Positions 1 through 5,180 of a DNA stretch of 5,180 nt are shown piece after piece. The position numbers and the translations under genes are program-made. The notes beneath the pieces were generated by a model, which had not been told where the DNA came from, searched no databases, and saw only the letters and a list, made by a program, of their open reading frames with translations. Within the stretch, counting starts at the first letter, position 1. Each line of letters begins with the position of its first letter. The stretch is from Gammaproteobacteria bacterium (lineage in GTDB: Bacteria > Pseudomonadota > Gammaproteobacteria > GCA-001735895): assembly GCA_021767985.1 (NCBI GenBank), contig JAASSH010000201.1, forward strand, positions 1 through 5,180, given 5' to 3'.

Positions 1-542
1 CGAGGCTCGATAATTATCCGCACCAGTTTTCAGGGGGTATGCGTCAGCGCATCGCCATCGCGATGGCGCTGCAGGCGGAGCCATCGCTGTTGATTGCCGA
101 CGAACCGACCACCGCACTGGATGCAACGCTCGAAGTACAAATTATCCACCGGCTAAGGGATTTACAGCACAGCATGGGATGCTCGATTCTGTTCATTTCC
201 CACCACCTCGGTGTGATCGCGGAACTATGTGACGCGGTGATCGTGATGTATGGTGGCGAAGTCGTGGAGCGCGGCAGCGTGCGCGATATTTTTCACAGGC
301 CATCCCATCCGTACACCGAGAAACTGCTCGAATGCGATCCCGCGCGCATCGCTGAAACCACGCGTTCGTTACCGACGATTCCCGGAGAGATTCCGGATCT
401 GGCGAACCTGCCCGCCGGTTGTATATTCGCCGAACGCTGCGATAAAAGCATCGATCTCTGTCGTGATCAAAACCCGCCAGACCGAGAAATCGGGGCGAAT
501 CACTGGGCCCGATGCCATCTCGCGGGAGACCAGGCGACATGA
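1..542 (+). CDS. Oligopeptide/dipeptide ABC importer ATP-binding protein, OppD/DppD type (5' end outside window)
   Basis: This is the C-terminal part of an ATPase that would power uptake of di- or oligopeptides through an Opp/Dpp-type inner-membrane permease. The reading frame is open from nt 3 and already inside the protein: the ABC signature region reads YPHQFSGGMRQR at nt 15-50, so the ATG at 39 is internal and not a start. Next come Walker B with its catalytic Glu (LLIADEP, nt 87-107) and the switch His (FISHH, first His at nt 201-203). The C-terminal Opp/Dpp extension follows, with the HPYT motif and four cysteines spaced CX5CX6CX17C. About 179 residues are visible; family members are usually about 320-340 aa, so the Walker A half is missing upstream. 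The D-loop region ALDATLEVQ departs slightly from the usual ALDVTVQAQ. The stop codon overlaps the next gene by ATGA, which implies translational coupling. Permease and binding-protein genes are expected upstream but are not visible. The exact substrate cannot be told. Confidence 0.93.
   Translation, partial: RLDNYPHQFSGGMRQRIAIAMALQAEPSLLIADEPTTALDATLEVQIIHRLRDLQHSMGCSILFISHHLGVIAELCDAVIVMYGGEVVERGSVRDIFHRPSHPYTEKLLECDPARIAETTRSLPTIPGEIPDLANLPAGCIFAERCDKSIDLCRDQNPPDREIGANHWARCHLAGDQAT
524..528 (+). promoter_or_regulatory. Ribosome binding site deciding the start of the second ATPase gene
   Basis: GGGAG lies 10 nt before the ATG at 539, inside the end of the preceding gene. An alternative in-frame ATG at 512 has no purine-rich Shine-Dalgarno-like stretch before it and would add nine residues (MPSRGRPGD) that do not resemble the usual N-terminus of this family. 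The start at 539 is therefore preferred. Confidence 0.6.
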
Positions 543-1519
543 GAGCCTTGCTCGAATTGAAAGACGTCAGGGTGCGATTTCGTACCCGCTCGGATTTGAA
601 TGCCCTGATCAGGGGCGATCACGATCCTTTTGTCGACGCGGTAAACGGCGTTTCGCTGCAAATCGGGGAAGGCGAAACTTACGGCCTGGTGGGTGAGAGC
701 GGTTCAGGCAAGACCACGCTGGCGCGCTCGATCATCGGGCTGGTGCAGCCACAGGAGGGCAGTATCCGGTACGACGGTACTGAATTGGTGGGTATGCCCG
801 CAGCCGAGATGCAGCGTTTTCGCGGCAATGTCGGCACCATGTTCCAGGACCCGGTGGGTTCGCTAAGCCCGCGTATGACGATTCGCTCGCTGTTGGCCGA
901 GCCCTTCAAGATACACGACATGGGGCAGCGTGACCTCGGGCAGGAGGTGAACCGACTGCTCGACATGGTCGGCCTCAACCAGGATTTCGCCAACCGCTAT
1001 CCGCACCAGCTCAGCGGCGGCCAGGCGCGCAGGGTAGGGGTTGCCCGGGCGCTCGCGCTGCGGCCGAAACTCATCGTGGCCGACGAGCCGACCGCCGGAC
1101 TCGATGTATCGGTCCAGGGCGAAATCCTGAACCTGCTGGGCAGGCTACAGCAAGAGCTTGGCCTCAGTATCCTTGTCATCACGCATAACCTGAACGTGGT
1201 GCGGCACATCACCGATCGCATGGGCATCATGTACTTCGGTCGAATTCTCGAGCAGGGCCCGACCAGCACGATGTTTCATCAGCCCAGTCATCCCTACACG
1301 CTGGCATTGTTATCGGCCAACCCGGAGCCCGATCCTGACGCCCAGATCGACAGGCTCGAACTCCAGGGAGAGGTGCCCAGTTTGCTCAATCGTCCGGCAG
1401 GTTGCGAGTTCCACCCTCGCTGCCCCTTCGCTGACGATATTTGCGAATCGACTTTCCCGGAATTAACCGCAATGGGCGACGATCACGGCTACCGCTGCCA
1501 CCATCCGCGGCATCTGTAA
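539..1519 (+). CDS. Oligopeptide/dipeptide ABC importer ATP-binding protein, OppF/DppF type
   Basis: This is the second ATPase of the peptide importer, expected to pair with the upstream OppD-like subunit on the cytoplasmic face of the permease. With the start at 539 it has 326 residues, normal for the family. All ABC motifs are present: Walker A GESGSGKTT (52-60), Q-loop MFQDP (Gln103), signature LSGGQ (158-162), Walker B LIVADE (178-183, catalytic Glu183) and switch His216 in ITHNL. The C-terminal Opp/Dpp extension begins around HPYT (251-254) and carries Cys289, Cys295, Cys302 and Cys320, with the same CX5CX6CX17C spacing as its partner. After the signature, ARRV replaces the commoner RQRI-type sequence. 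The start overlaps the upstream stop (ATGA), so the two ATPases should be made in matched amounts. It is the last gene of the plus-strand operon, since the next gene is convergent. The OppF-like role is assigned by order and motifs; the substrate is unknown. Confidence 0.95.
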   Translation: MRALLELKDVRVRFRTRSDLNALIRGDHDPFVDAVNGVSLQIGEGETYGLVGESGSGKTTLARSIIGLVQPQEGSIRYDGTELVGMPAAEMQRFRGNVGTMFQDPVGSLSPRMTIRSLLAEPFKIHDMGQRDLGQEVNRLLDMVGLNQDFANRYPHQLSGGQARRVGVARALALRPKLIVADEPTAGLDVSVQGEILNLLGRLQQELGLSILVITHNLNVVRHITDRMGIMYFGRILEQGPTSTMFHQPSHPYTLALLSANPEPDPDAQIDRLELQGEVPSLLNRPAGCEFHPRCPFADDICESTFPELTAMGDDHGYRCHHPRHL

Positions 1520-1532
1520 TTCCGGTTACCGG

Positions 1533-2957
1533 TTAACCAGCGGCCAGAGGCGGCCGTCGTTGCGACCAGGGGCGACGGTCCTCGATCGCCTGGCCAATCC
1601 GGAAGGTGCAGACGTCATCGTAAGGGCGGCCTACGATCTGTATCCCGACGGGCAGTCCGCGGTCGGTCATGCCCGCCGGCACGCTCAGTACCGGGCAGCG
1701 GTTAAACATGTTGAACAGGACGGTCATTGCGGTATCGGTATCGGTTACTTCCTGGCCATTGACGACGAGCGTGTCTTTTTGCCAGTTCTCGGCCGGTACC
1801 TCGGGGCATGACACCCCGGGTGTTATTATTGCGTCGTATTTCTTGAACAAGGGCCCCAGGTGGTCGTGCCAGATGGCGCCGGCTACCTCGAGACTCCGGC
1901 GGTAGTCATCGGCCGTGACCGCAGAAGCTGTTTCATATAGCTGTGGTACATAATCGCTCATCTCATCGGCATGATTTTGTAGCGCTTTCTTCAGCACGCC
2001 AGTAAAGATAAATTCTTCGCTCATATGAGCAAGCCGTATGGCTTCGCTGGCCCAGTCGATATCGATCAGCGTGATTTCGGCGCCCGCATCGCGTAAAGCA
2101 TCCAGCGTTGCCAGGGTTTCGCGCCTGACATCATCGATGACCAGGTAATGGCCGAGGTCGATCGAGCATGCGATTTTCATGCCTTTGACATCGCCGAGTT
2201 GCGTCGGGATCTTAAGCCGGTTACGCAGGCTGTTGTGATCGAGCGGATGCGGCCCCGACATGACGTTTTGCATCAGCGCCGCGTCGGCGACGCTGCGGGT
2301 TATCGGCCCGACGTTAACGTAGGGGTCGAAGGAGGAATGTTGATCGAGCGGATTGCGCCCGTAGGGCGATTTATACCCGACCACGCCGCATTGCGCGGCC
2401 GGCTGGCGAATCGATCCGGTACTGTCGCTGCCGGTGGCGAGCGTGGTCGCGCCCGCGGCGACCGCCGCCGCCGAGCCGCCGGACGAGCCGCCGGGCGTGA
2501 TATCCAGCCGCCAGGGATTGCGCGTCACGCCCCACATGCGCGAATGACAGGCGAACAGCCAGCAAAACTCGGGGCAGGTGGCGCGCGCGAAAAAATTGGC
2601 GCCGGCGCGCATCAGTCGTTCGACGGCTGGATCGGTGTGCTGGTCGATCCGGTCGGCATTCATCAGGGATCCGACCGTAGCGCGGGTTCCCTTGATCGCA
2701 GAGCTATCCTTTACCAACAATGGCAAGCCTTCGAGCCGACGGGGATTCCCCTTGCGATAACGAGCTTCCGATTTCCTTGCGCGCGCCATGGCAGCGTCGA
2801 AATACTTGTCGGCCAAGGGATTCACCGTGGCGTCGATCTGCTCCGCGCGATCGATTATCGCACTTAGCAAATCGACCGGGGAAAGTTCGCCCGACCGGAA
2901 GTGCCCGAGTGCATCGCTAGCCGACAGGTAATGGAGTTCGCTGGTTTCCAGAGGCAT
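1533..2957 (-). CDS. Amidase signature family hydrolase
   Basis: A 474-aa amidase-signature enzyme, expected to hydrolyse a carboxamide (R-CO-NH-R') to acid plus amine or ammonia. The Lys-cisSer-Ser triad is intact: Lys83 in LLVKDS, cis-Ser158 in PGGSSGGS, and nucleophile Ser182 in GSDSTGSIRQPA. The spacings (75 and 24 residues) equal those I recall for FAAH (Lys142, Ser217, Ser241), which supports a working active site. The nucleophile loop has Thr180 where most members have Gly (usual form DxGGS). Length is normal, and the C-terminal GLPVGIQIVG and PW..RRPP segments are typical. There is no signal peptide or membrane segment, so it is probably cytoplasmic. It follows the serine hydrolase gene by 27 bp and is likely in its operon; its 3' end faces the peptide-importer operon at 13 bp. 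The family includes GatA, NylA-type cyclic-amide hydrolases, peptide amidases and aryl/aliphatic amidases. GatA is unlikely because no gatB or gatC is nearby. The substrate cannot be assigned. Confidence 0.95.
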   Translation of the reverse strand: MPLETSELHYLSASDALGHFRSGELSPVDLLSAIIDRAEQIDATVNPLADKYFDAAMARARKSEARYRKGNPRRLEGLPLLVKDSSAIKGTRATVGSLMNADRIDQHTDPAVERLMRAGANFFARATCPEFCWLFACHSRMWGVTRNPWRLDITPGGSSGGSAAAVAAGATTLATGSDSTGSIRQPAAQCGVVGYKSPYGRNPLDQHSSFDPYVNVGPITRSVADAALMQNVMSGPHPLDHNSLRNRLKIPTQLGDVKGMKIACSIDLGHYLVIDDVRRETLATLDALRDAGAEITLIDIDWASEAIRLAHMSEEFIFTGVLKKALQNHADEMSDYVPQLYETASAVTADDYRRSLEVAGAIWHDHLGPLFKKYDAIITPGVSCPEVPAENWQKDTLVVNGQEVTDTDTAMTVLFNMFNRCPVLSVPAGMTDRGLPVGIQIVGRPYDDVCTFRIGQAIEDRRPWSQRRPPLAAG

Positions 2958-2963
2958 GGGTGA

Positions 2964-2969
2964 TTCCTC
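2964..2969 (-). promoter_or_regulatory. Ribosome binding site of the amidase gene
   Basis: GAGGAA on the minus strand lies 6 nt before the ATG at 2957, within the 27-bp gap after the serine hydrolase stop codon. It supports the 2957 start and independent initiation within a shared transcript. Confidence 0.7.
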
Positions 2970-2984
2970 GTTTATGCCGATTGA

Positions 2985-4727
2985 TTAGAAGGGGCGTATC
3001 TTATCGGACAGCCTGACCAGTTTCAGCGCGTCGTAACGTTCCTCGGTTTCATAGGAATCGAAACCGAACCTGAACGCGGTGGTGCCGTTCGGTAGCGTCT
3101 GAATAATCTGGCCGCCATAGCCGCGCATCGTCGGGATCCAGAAATCTTCGCCGCTGTTCGATCGATAGGGCAAGTGCCAGGTTCCGGCATGATAGTGAAC
3201 CTCACCGGTCTCGATCCGGATACCGGTAGGCAGACCCTTGGGTATGCGGGGGTCGAAAAATTCGTCCAGCATCAGGGGGTCCAGTATCTGCTCATCGCCT
3301 ATCCTGCCGCGATCCAGAATTAATTGCCCGAGGCGTGCGATGTTATCCATGCTCAACAGCAGTCCCGCGTCGCTGAGCGGCACCTCTTTGGCGGGATCGG
3401 TCTCGATGGTATGAAACTTGACCGCGTGGCGCAGGCGTGCCGGGGTATAGATTTCGTCGCACACCATGGCCCAGATGCGAGCATCGGGGCCGCGCACCCG
3501 CTTCAGAATGGCGTCGAGCGCGGCACCGGCGATATAGAGATCCTGGTCGCGGTAGCGCGCGACCGTACCGGGCGGCCAGGGATAAGCAGGGCAGGCGAAG
3601 GCGGCCAGGTTTTTTTCGTGCTGGCTCGGCGCCAGGAACCAGGCGTGGTAGTGGTTGTAACTGGCCAGCGCCTCGTCCGATTCCTGCGATTGCCATTCTT
3701 CCAGCAGATAGTCAGCGAAAATATCGCGCGGTTCTTTGCGGGCTGCAGCGGTACCGATGCCGCTTGCCATGTTGAGGCAATCGCCAACGGTGATGTCTGA
3801 CCAGTCGGACTTGTTGCGGGCCTCGGGTAGCAGGTCGCAGACTTTTTCGACGCGCGGATCCTGACCGGTGATATGGGCTATTCGCAGGCAGGCGATGCTG
3901 CAGAATGCGGTCTTGGTGGCCGACCAGATGCCGAATTTCATCGCACGCGGGTAGGGATAATCGCCCATCGAGCTGCGGCAGGGGCTGGAAAAAATTTCGT
4001 CGTCGATCACCAGTCCGCTGACCATCGTGGAGTCGCTGCCAAACCCGTTGTCGATATCGTCAAAGTTATTGCGTGTCGCGTCGGAAAACCATGCGGTCAG
4101 GGGTTTCAGCGGCAGCTGATCGTTGCGCTCGGCACGGAACTGCTCGACTGCAGCGTCGGCATCGGTGGCGTCAAGCGGTGTTGGCCGGGCGTGCAACCAG
4201 CCCCAGGTCTGCAGGTTGTCGGGGCACAGGAATGTCTTGGTTTCGGCAACCACCTGGTAAAAAACCCGGGATACCTCGTCGTCACGGTACAGAAATGTAG
4301 CGATACCGTGATGGGTATCGTTCTCGAAAATATTCGAAAGCTGAAACGGCAACGCGGCACGCGACCAATCGCCGTCTTCAAGCTCGGACCAGACCCGACC
4401 TGGCGACAGTGTGATATCCCAGTATCCGTTGCCGTCAGGGTCGCGCAGTAAATCTCGATCTAGCGGAATCAGGTCACCATTATCACTGGTCAGCCGCAGC
4501 CCCGATTTCGGAAACAGGTCGATAGATTTGCCATTGATTTCCACCCCCGGGTGATTACATTGCATCGGGGTTTCGTCGATCTCGAGATTTAAACTGAGAT
4601 GGTGTTTTGCCGGTGCCGATGATTCGCAGGGCAAGAAGGCGCTATTATCGACCTGGGTATCCACTGAGTCCGCACCCTGCAGTTGTGGCGCCTTGAGCTG
4701 GCTGCGATCAATTGGCATTGAAATCAT
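2985..4727 (-). CDS. SxxK serine hydrolase (class C beta-lactamase/6-aminohexanoate-dimer hydrolase superfamily) with unrecognised N-terminal region
   Basis: A 580-aa protein whose C-terminal part (about 230-580) is a penicillin-recognising SxxK serine hydrolase fold. Ser269 and Lys272 form SATK in the context GIWSATKTA. DITVGDCLNMASGI (311-324) matches the usual ITVRHLLTHTSGI-type segment. Tyr392 in RYRDQDLYIAG is the likely second catalytic base (YxN/YxD position). GYGGQIIQTLPNG (536-548) matches the late strand normally carrying KTG, HxG or GxG. Relatives include esterases, D-aminopeptidases, NylB-type amide hydrolases and AmpC; the reaction here is not fixed. The first ~225 residues are an extra region I do not recognise. 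They lack a signal peptide or membrane segment and alternate short beta-like stretches. Typical members have the catalytic Ser at about 60-115, so this extension is long. A TAG stop directly precedes the ATG at 4727, so no upstream start is possible in frame; ATG at 4718 is an alternative. Neither has a clear ribosome binding site. It is probably first in an operon with the amidase. Confidence 0.9.
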   Translation of the reverse strand: MISMPIDRSQLKAPQLQGADSVDTQVDNSAFLPCESSAPAKHHLSLNLEIDETPMQCNHPGVEINGKSIDLFPKSGLRLTSDNGDLIPLDRDLLRDPDGNGYWDITLSPGRVWSELEDGDWSRAALPFQLSNIFENDTHHGIATFLYRDDEVSRVFYQVVAETKTFLCPDNLQTWGWLHARPTPLDATDADAAVEQFRAERNDQLPLKPLTAWFSDATRNNFDDIDNGFGSDSTMVSGLVIDDEIFSSPCRSSMGDYPYPRAMKFGIWSATKTAFCSIACLRIAHITGQDPRVEKVCDLLPEARNKSDWSDITVGDCLNMASGIGTAAARKEPRDIFADYLLEEWQSQESDEALASYNHYHAWFLAPSQHEKNLAAFACPAYPWPPGTVARYRDQDLYIAGAALDAILKRVRGPDARIWAMVCDEIYTPARLRHAVKFHTIETDPAKEVPLSDAGLLLSMDNIARLGQLILDRGRIGDEQILDPLMLDEFFDPRIPKGLPTGIRIETGEVHYHAGTWHLPYRSNSGEDFWIPTMRGYGGQIIQTLPNGTTAFRFGFDSYETEERYDALKLVRLSDKIRPF

Positions 4728-4820
4728 CTAGTTGCGTGCTTTTATTTATTGTTTTACTGTCGGATCAGCATCGTTATCTACGCGCGGCAGCTTATCACAA
4801 TCGCGGCTTATCTATCCAAA

Positions 4821-4849
4821 CTGATAGTTTTGTCTGAAAGCCATGTAAA
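4821..4849 (-). promoter_or_regulatory. Possible promoter for the serine hydrolase-amidase operon
   Basis: On the minus strand, TTTACA (4849-4844, five of six matches to the -35 consensus) is followed after 17 bp by TATCAG (4826-4821, four of six matches to the -10 consensus). Transcription would start near 4814 and leave a leader of about 85-90 nt. The -10 box is weak, and other AT-rich stretches between 4740 and 4800 could serve instead. This is a by-eye match only. Confidence 0.25.
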
Positions 4850-4866
4850 TAAAGGCTTGAAGCCGG

Positions 4867-4894
4867 TTGATTAGTTAGATTTCTGCGGTAGAAT
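4867..4894 (+). promoter_or_regulatory. Likely sigma70 promoter of the tRNA-Val gene
   Basis: TTGATT (4867-4872) and TAGAAT (4889-4894) are separated by 16 bp. A GC-rich stretch (CTCGGCC, 4896-4902) follows, as in the discriminators of stable-RNA promoters under stringent control. Transcription would begin near 4901, about 12 nt before the mature tRNA 5' end, leaving a short leader for RNase P. Confidence 0.6.
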
Positions 4895-4912
4895 ACTCGG
4901 CCTTGAATTTAT

Positions 4913-4989
4913 AGTCGCGTAGCTCAGTTGGTTAGAGCACCACCTTGACATGGTGGGGGTCGGTGGTTCGAATCCACTCGCGACTACCA
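4913..4989 (+). tRNA. tRNA-Val (anticodon GAC)
   Basis: A complete 77-nt cloverleaf including an encoded CCA. The acceptor stem AGTCGCG (4913-4919) pairs perfectly with CGCGACT (4979-4985). The D-stem is GCTC/GAGC (4922-4925, 4935-4938). The anticodon stem CCACC/GGTGG encloses loop TTGACAT (4945-4951) with anticodon GAC at 4947-4949, reading the valine codons GUC and GUU. The variable loop is GGGTC. The T-stem GGTGG/CCACT (one G-U pair) encloses TTCGAAT (4967-4973). The discriminator is A4986 and CCA is at 4987-4989. The pairing fixes the 5' end at A4913. The tRNA has its own promoter upstream, and its 3' 31 nt are duplicated downstream. Confidence 0.97.
4959..4989 (+). repeat. Direct repeat, copy 1 (3' part of intact tRNA-Val)
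   Basis: These 31 nt run from the variable loop to the CCA end. They are repeated without mismatch downstream as two blocks, 5026-5038 and 5134-5151. The match ends exactly after CCA (next base A here, T in copy 2) and begins inside the variable loop. This is the layout expected of a tRNA-tail attachment site or a partial tRNA duplication. Confidence 0.85.
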
Positions 4990-4996
4990 ATTTAAT

Positions 4997-5022
4997 AGGC
5001 GAAGGCAAAACTGCCAAAGCCT
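4997..5022 (+). other. Imperfect hairpin just after the tRNA
   Basis: AGGC (4997-5000) pairs with GCCT (5019-5022), and GGCA (5004-5007) pairs with TGCC (5012-5015). A 3x3 internal loop separates the two stems and the apical loop is AAAC. It starts 8 nt after the tRNA CCA. No T-run follows, so it is not a normal intrinsic terminator. It may guide 3' end processing or be a remnant of a duplicated tRNA region. Confidence 0.4.
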
Positions 5023-5025
5023 GTA

Positions 5026-5151
5026 GTCGGTGGTTCGACAAATTTGCCTGGAGCAAATTTGGACGCGCGCAGCGCGGCCCTGAAGGACGGCCATAGGCCG
5101 GACGGAAGGGCGGAGGGCAGGATGCCCGACGCAATCCACTCGCGACTACCA
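5026..5151 (+). pseudogene. tRNA-Val 3' fragment (direct repeat copy 2), split in the T-loop by an insert
   Basis: The left block 5026-5038 (GTCGGTGGTTCGA) and the right block 5134-5151 (ATCCACTCGCGACTACCA) together reproduce nt 4959-4989 of the intact tRNA with no mismatch. They are separated by 95 extra nt placed inside the T-loop sequence TTCGA|AT. The break is uncertain by one base because an A lies on both sides. No acceptor 5' strand, D-arm or anticodon arm precedes it, so it cannot make a tRNA. It is either an attachment-site duplicate left by an integrative element or the remnant of a tandem tRNA copy, later interrupted. Confidence 0.8.
5039..5133. mobile_element. 95-nt hairpin-rich insert in the tRNA fragment, possibly REP/MITE-like
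   Basis: The insert contains four small hairpins in a row. CAAATTTGC (5039-5047) pairs with GCAAATTTG (5053-5061) around CTGGA. CGCG (5066-5069) pairs with CGCG (5073-5076) around CAG. CGGCC (5088-5092) pairs with GGCCG (5096-5100) around ATA. GGGCA (5115-5119) pairs with TGCCC (5123-5127) around GGA. GACGG occurs at 5086-5090 as GGACGG and again at 5100-5105. No open reading frame, terminal inverted repeats or clear target-site duplication beyond one A are seen. It resembles short non-coding intergenic palindrome clusters, but I cannot name a family. The mobile label is inferred from its clean insertion into otherwise exact tRNA sequence. Confidence 0.5.
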
Positions 5152-5180
5152 TCCTTCTTGTGTCATGTGGCCTTTGGTAG
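5152..5180. other. Unassigned window end
   Basis: 29 nt after the split tRNA fragment. I see no gene start, terminator or repeat copy here. Whatever lies beyond the window is needed to tell whether 5026-5151 borders an integrated element. Confidence 0.5.

Noticed and set aside
512..538. Longer start (ATG at 512) for the second ATPase
   Set aside because: No ribosome binding site before 512, and the extra residues are atypical. ATG at 539 has GGGAG 10 nt upstream and the usual ATGA overlap.
1553..1578. Stem CCGTCG...CGACGG as a terminator for the importer operon
   Set aside because: The loop is long, it lies in the coding sequence of the amidase C-terminus, and no T-run follows on either strand.
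2148..2867. 239-aa plus-strand open frame opposite the amidase
   Set aside because: Arg/Gly/Ala-rich shadow of the GC-rich coding strand. The minus-strand frame carries the full amidase triad and family motifs.
3324..4451. Plus-strand open frames of 158 and 192 aa opposite the serine hydrolase
   Set aside because: No recognisable motif or start signal. The opposite strand encodes a continuous 580-aa protein with SxxK and other family motifs.
4997..5022. Intrinsic terminator of the tRNA
   Set aside because: The stem is broken by a 3x3 internal loop and followed by TGTAGTCGG instead of a T-run.
5039..5133. CRISPR-like or tandem repeat array
   Set aside because: The hairpins differ in sequence and length and there are no regularly spaced identical repeats with spacers.
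4871..5152. 93-aa minus-strand open frame across the tRNA and the insert (contains ASGFEPPTPTMSRWCSNQLSYA)
   Set aside because: It is antisense to the tRNA-Val. This peptide type is a well-known false gene call produced by reverse-translating tRNA T- and anticodon arms.

Overview
The window looks like part of a chromosome from a moderately GC-rich gammaproteobacterium. The main evidence is the tRNA-Val(GAC), whose D-arm, anticodon arm and variable loop closely resemble those I recall from enterobacterial and pseudomonad valine tRNAs, together with classical sigma70-like spacing in front of it. The species cannot be named from sequence alone.

Layout: (1) Positions 1-1519, plus strand, hold the end of an oligopeptide/dipeptide ABC importer operon. 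The first gene is an OppD/DppD-type ATPase whose N-terminus lies outside the window. It overlaps by ATGA a complete OppF/DppF-type ATPase. (2) Only 13 bp beyond, two minus-strand genes converge on it (4727 down to 1533). The upstream one is a 580-aa SxxK serine hydrolase of the class C beta-lactamase/6-aminohexanoate-dimer hydrolase superfamily, with a long N-terminal region I do not recognise. The downstream one is a 474-aa amidase-signature enzyme with an intact Lys-cisSer-Ser triad. They are 27 bp apart and the second has its own good ribosome binding site, so they are probably co-transcribed. (3) Positions 4728-4912 are an intergenic, probably divergent promoter region. (4) Positions 4913-4989 are a complete tRNA-Val(GAC) with encoded CCA. 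(5) Downstream, an exact second copy of the last 31 nt of this tRNA (5026-5151) is split in its T-loop by a 95-nt hairpin-rich insert. The window ends 29 nt later.

Working together (inference): the importer would bring in short peptides or amide-linked oligomers, and two hydrolases without visible signal peptides would cut amide bonds in the cytoplasm. Pairing an amidase-signature enzyme with an SxxK hydrolase recalls the NylA/NylB fold pairing in nylon-oligomer degradation, but the substrate here is unknown. The most unusual item is the split tRNA tail and its hairpin insert.
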